From Bradyrhizobium yuanmingense (lineage in GTDB: Bacteria; Pseudomonadota; Alphaproteobacteria; Rhizobiales; Xanthobacteraceae): a DNA stretch of 64,000 bases. Below are positions 56,504 to 64,000 of the stretch, in pieces (the stretch's first letter is position 1; each line of letters begins with the position of its first letter). Location: the NCBI RefSeq assembly GCF_900094575.1, contig NZ_FMAE01000002.1, positions 558,001 through 622,000 on the forward strand. Direction: 5' to 3'. The position numbers were made by a program, and so were the translations under genes. The notes below the pieces were generated by a model. It was given only the letters and a program-made list of their open reading frames with translations. It had not been told where the DNA came from and did not search any database.

Positions 56504-57379
56504 CTACGGCCCGTACAGCACGAGCTCCGTGTCGGTGAGGTCGCCGAGCTGTGGCTGGTGCGGGCCCCTGAAGTATTTCCGGCCGCGCCGCTCGGTGTAA
56601 ATGCCGACGAGGCCGGGAACCGGACCGTTGGCATCGACGGCCACCGCGATCTTGCCGAGCCGCAGCAGCAGCCGTCCGATGCGGCCGGCGCATTCGGCAA
56701 ATTCTGCGGTGCTCCGGCAATAGATCAGCTTCATGGCGGGCGGTGCGATGAAACCGCGGCGGATGCGCACCGGTTGCAGGATGAAAGGGAAGGTTCCCTT
56801 CGGCGTGCGGCAGACGAGGCTAAGGCAATTGTAACGCGCATGTCGCGTCAAAAGCTCGGTCTCCGCCTCGGAAAGCCCCTTGATCTCCTTGGCGTGCGGC
56901 GGAATGACCTCGATCTCGTTCCAGCGCGGGACGCGCGCTAGCGCAGGGACCGAGAAGAATATGCCGCGGCAATAGGCGCGAAAGCCCTGCGTCTCGATGA
57001 TTGGCCAGGTCCACTGCGCCGGGCTGATGTTGAAATAAGTGACGTGCTTGTGCCGCTGGGCGATCTTGGTCAGCAGCGGCGCGTAGTTGCGGTAGGCCGG
57101 GTCGACATACCAGCTCGACAAATTGCACCGGATGGCGGTCTCTTCGCCCTCCTTGCGTGAGGTGTAGATCAAGAGCAGCACGCCGACCGGCCTGCCGTCG
57201 TCGTCGAGCATGTAGCCGAAGCGCGGATAGCCCTCCGGCACGGCCCGGAAGGCCTGCCGGCGCAGACCCTGGATCCAGTAGTCGCGTGAACGGCCGACGA
57301 AGCCGCGCGTCAGCAAGTCCGCGATCTTATCGACGTCGGACTCGGTGATCTCGCGGCATCGGACCTTGGTATGGATCAC
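56504..57379 (-). CDS. GNAT-like transferase of the aminoacyl-carrier-protein cluster
   Basis: A 291-residue protein with an N-terminal acetyltransferase-like domain (about 1-150: REITESDVDKIADLLTRGF, PVGVLLLIYTS, SSWYVDPAYRNYAPLLTKIA). A second region follows (about 160-290) with FRGPHQPQLGDLTDTELVLYG at the end. The GNAT acetyl-CoA loop is not clearly canonical. It is the last gene after the ligase and flavoprotein, on the same strand. Start: a GTG at 57379 is the nearest plausible codon; the ribosome-binding site is weak, and the upstream frame runs into a repeat and the ligase gene. A role in handing the carrier-bound aminoacyl group to an acceptor is inferred from context only. Confidence 0.7.
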   Translation of the reverse strand: MIHTKVRCREITESDVDKIADLLTRGFVGRSRDYWIQGLRRQAFRAVPEGYPRFGYMLDDDGRPVGVLLLIYTSRKEGEETAIRCNLSSWYVDPAYRNYAPLLTKIAQRHKHVTYFNISPAQWTWPIIETQGFRAYCRGIFFSVPALARVPRWNEIEVIPPHAKEIKGLSEAETELLTRHARYNCLSLVCRTPKGTFPFILQPVRIRRGFIAPPAMKLIYCRSTAEFAECAGRIGRLLLRLGKIAVAVDANGPVPGLVGIYTERRGRKYFRGPHQPQLGDLTDTELVLYGP

Positions 57380-57427
57380 GCTCGTCTTGCCCGTGGAAAT
57401 GGTCGGCCTCGTGAGGTCTATCGTTTC

Positions 57428-57474
57428 AGCATGATCTTCTCGGAAAACCGCTCCGCACTTTTCCGGATCATGCT
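57428..57474. repeat. Rhizobial palindrome AGCATGATC...GATCATGCT
   Basis: Perfect 9-base outer arms with inner CGGAAAA/TTTTCCG arms. It begins directly at the ligase stop codon and ends before the transferase start. The same palindrome type is frequent in Rhizobiales genomes. Confidence 0.8.
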
Positions 57475-58455
57475 CTAGCGCCAGCCTTCGCCATGGGCCT
57501 CGGCCGCGACAGGCGGCTGCAGGCTCAGGACGTCCCGCACCTTGGCGGGCCAGGCGGAAAGATCGGTACCGTGAGTGTGGAACATGGCGACGGCCAGACG
57601 GTCCATGCCGAAGGCAACGCAGCCGGTGTGGGCCGGCTCGGCGTTGGCGTCCTGGATTCCCCAGGTCGTGCCGAAATGCTCGCGGTGATAGTTGAAGCTC
57701 ATGCACGCCGTCGGCTGCTCTTCGGAGCGCAGCGGGATGAGCAGCTCGAACTTGAGCTGCTGCTGCTTCTGGCTCACCGCCTTCATTTGGCCGACCCGGC
57801 CGAAGAACGGATCGCTGGCATAGTCGACGCGGAAGCTGAGGCCGAGGTCGGTCGCGATCTTCTGCGCGCGCACCATCCAGCGCTCGCGGAAATCGGCGAC
57901 ATCGTCGGGGCTGCCGATGCAGACATATTCGCGCATGCGGAACGATTGCAGCCGGTCGAGATGCTTCGACGGCTCGCGGCGGAAGCAATCCGCGGCAACG
58001 TCGAAGCGCAGCCCGCCCTTCGGCAAAGGTCCGCGGCTCGCCGCGATCGGATAGACCGGATAGCAGGCCGCCGGCGACAGCACGAGATCGGCCGGCGACA
58101 GCGAAGAGGTCCAGTCGCCGCCGGCATCGAAGCGGCTCACTGCGGCGTTGATCTCGCGTTCGGTGCCGTGCAGGCCGCAGACGCAGCCGAGCAGGTTCGG
58201 AAAGCTCTTGAGATAGCCGGACTTCTCCAGCTGGGAGCGGCTCATCACCGGCGGGAAGCGCATCACCTCGGTGCCGGCCTCGCGATAACCGGTGATCAGC
58301 GCGGCGAGCTTCTCGACGATGCCCTCGTAGAGCGCGGTGCGGGCATAGACGCCATCGGCGCCCATGCGGTGGAACAGCTTGTCGGCGAGATGATCGAGCG
58401 GATCGATCATTTGCGGGGCGGTGGTGGGCGAGTCGGGGAGGACGGCAATATTCAT
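57475..58455 (-). CDS. Amino acid:[carrier protein] ligase (class II aminoacyl-tRNA synthetase-like)
   Basis: A 326-residue homologue of the catalytic core of atypical seryl-tRNA synthetase, without a tRNA-binding domain. It adenylates an amino acid and loads it onto the phosphopantetheine of a small carrier protein. The zinc ligands Cys131 (AACYPV), Glu176 (RMREYV) and Cys279 (HTGCVAFG) fall at the positions known for the B. japonicum Gly:CP ligase, as I recall them. Class II motif 2 (RLQSFRMRE) and motif 3 (GCVAFGMDRLAVAMF) are visible. It follows the flavoprotein gene by 56 bases. Glycine as substrate is inferred from that homologue. Confidence 0.93.
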   Translation of the reverse strand: MNIAVLPDSPTTAPQMIDPLDHLADKLFHRMGADGVYARTALYEGIVEKLAALITGYREAGTEVMRFPPVMSRSQLEKSGYLKSFPNLLGCVCGLHGTEREINAAVSRFDAGGDWTSSLSPADLVLSPAACYPVYPIAASRGPLPKGGLRFDVAADCFRREPSKHLDRLQSFRMREYVCIGSPDDVADFRERWMVRAQKIATDLGLSFRVDYASDPFFGRVGQMKAVSQKQQQLKFELLIPLRSEEQPTACMSFNYHREHFGTTWGIQDANAEPAHTGCVAFGMDRLAVAMFHTHGTDLSAWPAKVRDVLSLQPPVAAEAHGEGWR

Positions 58456-58511
58456 GGTTCGATGTCCTGCTATCTCAAAATTGTTCTTGTTGAATCGGCC
58501 GCGGAGGTACG

Positions 58512-59729
58512 TCAGTCGCGAAGGCTCGCCGGCACCCCGCTCATCAATGTCGATGTCGCGGCATTGGCCAGGATCCGGTCGTTGTTGATCATGATCGGCG
58601 ACGACAGCACGTCGCGGAGGTGACGGCCCATGGTGAACTCGCCGTCGTTGCGATAGCCGGCAAGTCCCGCGGTGCGCATCGCGTGCATCACGGTCTCGAC
58701 CGCGAGCTCGGAGGCCTGCACCTTCAAGAGCGTGATCGAGGACTGGAAGTAGAGCGAGCTCAGAGCACGCTCGTCATGCTCGACGCGGGCGAAAGCGTCG
58801 ATATTGGCTGATATCAGCGCGCGCAGCTTGGCCAGCGACATCTTGGCGGCGGTGAAGTGCGCCGCGGCCGGGGGCATCTGTCCGCCGGACGAGCGGGCCG
58901 CCTTGCGGATGAAGGCCTGCGCGCGCGTCACCGCCGCAGCGGCGATGCCGGCCCAGGCCGACGACCAGCACAGATGCGCGAACGGCGTCATGGTCTGGGC
59001 GTGGATCTTGTCATAGGATTCCGGGAAGATGCGGTCGGCGGGGCAGTCGACCTTCAGCTCGAACCCGGTCGAGCAGGTGCCGCGCATGCCGAGCGTTTCC
59101 CAGCCCAGCGTCCGCTTCAGCGAATAATCGTCCTTGGCGAGCGCCAGCAGCACCTGGTCGGAGGCGGCGGCTTCGGTGGCGCGGCGGGCGATGGTGACGA
59201 GGCCATCGGCTTCGGCGCCGTAGGAGATCACGGTGGCGTCGCGCACCAGCGAGACGGTATCGCCGGCATGGTCGACCGCAGCCGCGCTGGCGCGGATGTT
59301 GCCGCCGTTCTGGCCTTCGGTGGTGGAGGAGGCGAGCAGCCACTGGTCGCGGGCGACCCGGCGCATCATGGTCTCCATCCAGGGGATTCCATGGCCGTGC
59401 CTGATGACGCAGGCGACCTTGGTCTGGTGCATCGCGTAGATCATCGCCGTGGACGCGCAGGCGCGTCCGAGCGTGTAGCAGATGTCGGTGACGTCATGGA
59501 TCGAGGCGCCGAAGCCGCCGAACTCGACCGGAATCATCACGCCGAGCAGCTTCTGCTCGCGTGCGACGTCGAAAGCCCGGTGCGGGAAGCGGGCGTCGCG
59601 ATCGACCTCGTCGGCGTCGGCCGCGGCCGCTGCGGCGGTCCGGGCGGCGCGCTCGATCAGGGAGGGACCCTGCTCGAGAAAGCTCGTCTGCATTTCGTCG
59701 ACAGTGAGGACTGCTTCACGCACGTTCAT
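58512..59729 (-). CDS. Acyl-CoA dehydrogenase-like flavoprotein of the carrier-protein cluster
   Basis: A 405-residue protein with the acyl-CoA dehydrogenase fold: N-terminal helical domain, beta domain (about 130-235, STTEGQNGGNIRAS, GWETLGMRGTCSTGFEL) and C-terminal helical domain. The usual catalytic Glu sites look empty: the C-terminal YEGT-type motif is replaced by SSPIMINNDRIL, and the alternative Glu position lies in PFAHLCWSSAW. It may act on a carrier-bound substrate rather than CoA, as known for prolyl-S-PCP oxidases (PltE, RedW). Starts at ATG 59729, first gene of the minus-strand operon, divergent from the carrier protein. Confidence 0.85.
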   Translation of the reverse strand: MNVREAVLTVDEMQTSFLEQGPSLIERAARTAAAAAADADEVDRDARFPHRAFDVAREQKLLGVMIPVEFGGFGASIHDVTDICYTLGRACASTAMIYAMHQTKVACVIRHGHGIPWMETMMRRVARDQWLLASSTTEGQNGGNIRASAAAVDHAGDTVSLVRDATVISYGAEADGLVTIARRATEAAASDQVLLALAKDDYSLKRTLGWETLGMRGTCSTGFELKVDCPADRIFPESYDKIHAQTMTPFAHLCWSSAWAGIAAAAVTRAQAFIRKAARSSGGQMPPAAAHFTAAKMSLAKLRALISANIDAFARVEHDERALSSLYFQSSITLLKVQASELAVETVMHAMRTAGLAGYRNDGEFTMGRHLRDVLSSPIMINNDRILANAATSTLMSGVPASLRD

Positions 59730-60088
59730 GCTCGTCCGCCTCCGGTTTGCCGTTCGAGATCGCCGGCATCATTCGCGATGCCGCTTGAGGCGATCCTCCA
59801 GCCATCTTTGCTTGTGAGACGAGGCTACGGATTTAATTCAAATTCGTCGATGAAATAGAGGGTAAACAAAACCCAATTCCGAACGAACAGTTAAGGTCCG
59901 GTTGTTCGCATCGCCGGATTTTCCGGTATCGCGTTAGGACTCTGGAAGAAGGTTGGATTTCCGACAATCTGAGTCATCGTTTACTAAGAAACGCGAAGTA
60001 TTGGTGCCGCCCATTGCAGGACCGGCAGCCCGCACCCATCGTAGCCGGCAGTCCGGTCCGACCCCGATAGACAAATGGAAATTTGCCG
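59730..60088. promoter_or_regulatory. Divergent control region of the carrier-protein cluster
   Basis: 359 bases between the flavoprotein and carrier protein starts. It is AT-richer near 59830-59880 than its surroundings. CGAACGAAC (59880-59888) and GTTGTTCG (59901-59908) form an imperfect dyad. CCGGA-TTT-TCCGG (59914-59926) is a perfect small dyad. These are candidate operator sites. I see no gene here. Confidence 0.4.
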
Positions 60089-60361
60089 ATGCAGGCCTTC
60101 GATACCGTTTTGCGCAACCGCATCACCAAGCTGGTGAAGGGCATTCTCGAACAGAATTCGCTCACCGCAGAGGTTACACCTTCGGCCAAGCTCGTCGATA
60201 TCGGCCTGACCTCGATGGACATGGTCAATCTCATGCTCGGCGTCGAGGCCGAATTCGACTTCACCATTCCGCAGTCCGAGATCACGCCGGAGAATTTCCA
60301 GTCCGTCGAGACGCTGGAGCGGATGGTCGCGATGCAGCTCCAGCCGGCGACCGCGGCCTAA
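60089..60361 (+). CDS. Acyl/aminoacyl carrier protein
   Basis: A 90-residue four-helix carrier protein. The phosphopantetheine attachment Ser42 lies in LVDIGLTSMDMVNLML, at the start of helix 2. ATG 60089 is preferred over an upstream TTG at 60083. It lies divergently beside the amino acid:CP ligase operon. In the B. japonicum system the ligase loads its neighbouring carrier protein with glycine. The helix 2 sequence differs from that of AcpP, which fits a dedicated partner. No phosphopantetheinyl transferase is nearby, so a general enzyme must activate it. Confidence 0.92.
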   Translation: MQAFDTVLRNRITKLVKGILEQNSLTAEVTPSAKLVDIGLTSMDMVNLMLGVEAEFDFTIPQSEITPENFQSVETLERMVAMQLQPATAA

Positions 60362-60376
60362 TCCGACTCTCTCCTC

Positions 60377-60462
60377 CGTCATTGCGAGCGAAGCGAAGCA
60401 ATCCAGACTGCCTCCGAGGTGGCGGTCTGGATTGCTTCGTCGCTGCGCTCCTCGCAATGACG
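60377..60462. repeat. Inverted repeat, type B
   Basis: CGTCATTGCGAGCGAAGCGA arm with a complement interrupted by an inserted CGTCG and TCC, around CCAGACTGCCTCCGAGGTGG. It lies just after the carrier protein gene and before mtnP. Confidence 0.85.
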
Positions 60463-60550
60463 CTCAACGAGACGATCCCCCGTTCCAAATCCGCCGCAAA
60501 ACTGGCATAGCTTAACCATGTCACCATGAGGCGGACAGGGTGGAGCAGGC

Positions 60551-61426
<876 letters not shown>

Positions 61427-61456
61427 GACGCAAGACAAACGAAAAGGCAGAATGCC

Positions 61457-62563
61457 ATGAAGGTCGACGGCAAGCATTTCCGCAGCATCTGGCGCGAGCG
61501 CGACGGCTGGTCGGTCGGCGCGATCGATCAGCGCCGGCTGCCGCATGAATTCGTCGTTGCGCGGCTGACCTCGTGTGAAGATGCGGCCGTTGCTATCAGG
61601 GACATGCTGGTGCGCGGCGCGCCGCTGATCGGTGCCACCGCCGCCTACGGCATGGCGCTCGCGATGCGCGAGGACGCTTCCGACGCCGGGCTGCAACGCG
61701 CCTATGACACGCTGGTCGTGGCGCGGCCGACCGCGATCAACCTGAAGTGGGCGCTGGACGAGATGCGCGCGGCGCTCGCGCCGATCGATCCGGTGGAACG
61801 GGCGGAAGCTGCCTATGCGCGCGCCGACGAGATCGCCGAGCAGGACGTTGAGATCAACCGCGGCATTGCCGACAACGGCCTGAAGCTGATCGAGGCGACC
61901 GCGGCGAAGAAGCCGGGCGAAGTCGTCAACGTGCTGACCCATTGCAACGCCGGCTGGCTCGCCACCGTCGACTGGGGCACGGCGACGGCGCCGATCTATC
62001 TCGCGCATGAGCGCGGCATCAAGATCCATGTCTGGGTCGACGAGACCCGTCCGCGCAACCAGGGCGCCTCGCTCACGGCCTGGGAGCTTGGCCATCACGG
62101 CGTGCCGCACACGGTGATCCCGGACAATACCGGCGGGCACCTGATGCAGCACGGCATGGTCGATCTCGCCATCGTCGGCACCGACCGCGTCGCCGCCAAT
62201 GGCGACGTCTGCAACAAGATCGGCACTTACCTGAAGGCGCTTGCCGCGCATGACAACGGTGTGCCGTTCTACGTCGCGCTGCCGTCGCCGACGATCGATT
62301 TCGCCGTCCATGACGGTATCCGCGACATCCCGATCGAACAGCGCAGCGGCGTGGAGGTCACCGACATGACCGGCCGCACCGCGGACGGCCGGCTGGAGAC
62401 GGTACGCATCGTGCCCGAAAACTCGCCGGTCGCGAATTACGCCTTCGACGTGACGCCGGCGCGGCTCGTCACCGGTCTCATCACCGAGCGCGGCGTGCTG
62501 AAGCCGGATCGCGCCGCGCTGGCGTCGGCATTTCCGGAGCGGATCTCTACGGCGGCGAAGTAG
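61457..62563 (+). CDS. mtnA: S-methyl-5-thioribose-1-phosphate isomerase
   Basis: A 368-residue eIF2B-like isomerase converting methylthioribose-1-phosphate to methylthioribulose-1-phosphate. Conserved blocks are [27 protein letters not shown] (catalytic Cys) and [18 protein letters not shown] (catalytic Asp). Start ATG 61457. It directly follows mtnP in a two-gene operon. Later salvage genes are not in the window. Confidence 0.95.
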   Translation: MKVDGKHFRSIWRERDGWSVGAIDQRRLPHEFVVARLTSCEDAAVAIRDMLVRGAPLIGATAAYGMALAMREDASDAGLQRAYDTLVVARPTAINLKWALDEMRAALAPIDPVERAEAAYARADEIAEQDVEINRGIADNGLKLIEATAAKKPGEVVNVLTHCNAGWLATVDWGTATAPIYLAHERGIKIHVWVDETRPRNQGASLTAWELGHHGVPHTVIPDNTGGHLMQHGMVDLAIVGTDRVAANGDVCNKIGTYLKALAAHDNGVPFYVALPSPTIDFAVHDGIRDIPIEQRSGVEVTDMTGRTADGRLETVRIVPENSPVANYAFDVTPARLVTGLITERGVLKPDRAALASAFPERISTAAK

Positions 62564-62591
62564 ATTTGGTCGGGCGATATCTCGCCACAAC

Positions 62592-62671
62592 CGTCATTGC
62601 GAGCGCAGCGAAGCAATCCAGACTCCCTCCGCGGAAAGACTCTGGATTGCTTCGCTGCGCTCGCAATGACG
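62592..62671. repeat. Inverted repeat, type B
   Basis: CGTCATTGCGAGCGCAGCGA and the complementary TCGCTGCGCTCGCAATGACG are perfect 20-base arms extending further inwards (AGCAATCCAGA/TCTGGATTGCT). It lies between convergent mtnA and the HAD gene, where it would be a strong two-way terminator. Confidence 0.9.
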
Positions 62672-62683
62672 GCGTATGTCGAA

Positions 62684-63319
62684 CTACCCCAGCTTCAGCC
62701 CCGTCGCCGTCTCCAGCTCCGCGATCGCCTGCGCCCCGCTCGTCACCTTGATCGTGGTCATGCCCATCTGACGCGCCGGCTTCAGGTTGACGCCGAGATC
62801 GTCGAGATAGACGCAATTGTTCGGATCGACCTTCAGCGTCTCGACCATCATCTGGTAGATGCGTGGATCGGGTTTGCGCAGACCGATCTTGGCGGATTCG
62901 ATGACGTGATCGAACAGCACCATGACTTCGGCGATGTAGAGAGAACGTCCCGTCATGCTGCCGATCGCGTTGGCCGGCAGATTGTTGGTGATGCAGCCGG
63001 TCTTGAATTGCGCCTTGATGCGCTTCAGGGCCTCGACCATCTCCGGGCGCAGATCGCCCTGCAGCAGCGGCAGCACGTCTCGGCCGCGCACCTCCGCACC
63101 GAGCGCGAGCGATTCGGCGGCGAACAATGCGTCGAACGTCTCGATGTCGACCTCGGCCCGCTCGAATTTGGCCCAGGCGTTTTCCAGATGATTGGCGGCG
63201 TTGGTGCGCCGGATGATATCGGCGGGCAGGCCGCGCTCGGTCTCGAACCGCGTGAACGCCTCGAAGGGCGAGCTCGTCAGCACGCCGCCGAAATCAAAGA
63301 TCACCGCCTCGATCGCCAA
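62684..63319 (-). CDS. HAD family hydrolase
   Basis: A 211-residue haloacid dehalogenase-like hydrolase. Motif I is VIFDFGGVLTSSPFEAF (nucleophile Asp; the second Asp of DxD is Gly, as in the epoxide hydrolase N-terminal and dehalogenase-like subgroup). Motif II is CITNNLP, and motif III/IV lies at YLDDLGVNLKPAR. The start is a TTG at 63319 with GAGGGCAGG just upstream. With the DFGG form, a phosphatase role is less certain. Substrate unknown. Confidence 0.87.
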   Translation of the reverse strand: MAIEAVIFDFGGVLTSSPFEAFTRFETERGLPADIIRRTNAANHLENAWAKFERAEVDIETFDALFAAESLALGAEVRGRDVLPLLQGDLRPEMVEALKRIKAQFKTGCITNNLPANAIGSMTGRSLYIAEVMVLFDHVIESAKIGLRKPDPRIYQMMVETLKVDPNNCVYLDDLGVNLKPARQMGMTTIKVTSGAQAIAELETATGLKLG

Positions 63320-63423
63320 TGTCCTGCCCTCGTCAATTGCTTTCCAAGAGGGCTAGCATGCGCTATCGGCAAGAGCCAGTCCGAAGCAATCGCCCGCCTT
63401 CATCGATGCCGATGCGTGTTCCC

Positions 63424-64000
63424 ATGAAGAAGCTCGCCACCCTCATCGCAGCTACGCTGCTGCTCGCTGCGCCCGCTCACGCCATCGTCGGCGGCGGCAC
63501 GCCGCAGGCAGATGGCGTCGCCCGCGCCGTCGTCACCATCGTCGGCTCGCGCGGCAATTTCTGCACCGGCAGCCTGATCGCCCCGAGGCTGGTGTTGACG
63601 GTCGCCCATTGCGTGCAGCCGGGCGCGGATTACAAGGTGGTCGATCGCGGCGGCGACGGCCAGCCGCAATTGCTGAACGTGCGCACCGTCGCGATCCATC
63701 CGAACTTCAACATGCAGGCGATGCAGGCGCATCGCGCCACCGCCGACGTGGCGCTGCTGCAGTTGGAAATTCCACTGAAGGGAAAATCCACGGTGACGGT
63801 CGGCATGCCCACGATTCCAATTCAGGTCGGCAGTCGCTTCGTCGTCGCCGGCATCGGCGTCACGGTTCTCGGTGATGGCAAGAGCGGCGGCACCACGCGC
63901 GTGGCCGGCCTCGTTGCAACCGGGCAGCCCGGCACGCTGCAGATTCGTCTGGTCGATCCCGTAACCAACGGTGTTCGCGGCGGAATTGGCGCCTGCACCG
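63424..64000 (+). CDS. Trypsin-like (S1) serine protease, cut by the window end
   Basis: The frame is open from ATG 63424 to the last base, giving 192 residues. A signal peptide (about 1-20, ending AHA) precedes the mature N-terminus IVGGGTPQADG, typical of S1 proteases activated at IVGG. The catalytic His lies in LTVAHCV and the catalytic Asp in ATADVALLQLE. The window ends at GGIGACT, just before the expected Ser (GDSGGP). Two cysteine pairs are visible (FCTGSL and AHCV). Exported; function otherwise unknown. Confidence 0.85.
   Translation, partial: MKKLATLIAATLLLAAPAHAIVGGGTPQADGVARAVVTIVGSRGNFCTGSLIAPRLVLTVAHCVQPGADYKVVDRGGDGQPQLLNVRTVAIHPNFNMQAMQAHRATADVALLQLEIPLKGKSTVTVGMPTIPIQVGSRFVVAGIGVTVLGDGKSGGTTRVAGLVATGQPGTLQIRLVDPVTNGVRGGIGACT

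Overview
The window looks like chromosomal core sequence from a Bradyrhizobium-type alphaproteobacterium, close to B. japonicum/diazoefficiens. The evidence is high GC, a RegS/RegR redox two-component pair, a stand-alone amino acid:[carrier protein] ligase whose three zinc ligands fall at the positions known for the B. japonicum enzyme, a pca aromatic cluster, a long-form IspG, and many rhizobial palindromic intergenic repeats. I see no rRNA, tRNA, CRISPR array, transposase, integrase or prophage gene.

Layout. 1-7 kb: MmcB-like DNA repair nuclease, regS-regR (minus strand), a divergent ABC exporter pair, PHA depolymerase and a YgjP-like metallopeptidase. 7.5-16 kb: PBP1A, a DUF1330 protein, a branched-chain-amino-acid-type binding protein, a DUF1304 protein, an O6-alkylguanine DNA methyltransferase and glnD. 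16-22.5 kb: OsmC protein, a membrane protein, a soluble chemoreceptor with three near-identical PAS repeats, and mutS. 22.8-26.5 kb: beta-ketoadipate genes (3-oxoadipyl-CoA thiolase, a catechol/hydroxyquinol-type dioxygenase, pcaH, pcaG). 26.7-36.8 kb: a membrane chemoreceptor, a phosphotransferase, a MarR-EmrA-EmrB efflux operon with a clear operator, a divergent Zur/Fur-DMT transporter-ispG run, and a TauD dioxygenase. 36.9-47.5 kb: an outer-membrane beta-barrel, a cell-wall amidase, a Na+/H+ antiporter with a class A beta-lactamase, small enzymes, a caspase-like protein, a prenyl synthase, mtgA and rpmF. 48-56.3 kb: two GGDEF/EAL proteins flanking a tctC-tctB-tctA uptake operon. 56.5-60.4 kb: the aminoacyl-carrier-protein cluster. 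60.5-64 kb: methionine salvage mtnP-mtnA, a HAD hydrolase, and a trypsin-like protease cut by the window end.

The most interesting system is the aminoacyl-carrier-protein cluster at 56504-60361. It holds a tRNA-synthetase-like ligase, its carrier protein, an acyl-CoA-dehydrogenase-like flavoprotein without an evident catalytic Glu, and a two-part GNAT-type transferase. Loading of the carrier by such ligases is established. The later chemistry and the final acceptor are not, as far as I know. The cluster reads as a small module that activates, modifies and transfers an amino acid without ribosomes.

Intergenic space is rich in inverted repeats of at least six sequence types. They often lie between convergent genes or directly after stop codons, and in places reach start regions. 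Several genes appear to begin at TTG or GTG, and the starts given here are chosen from ribosome-binding sites and family lengths.
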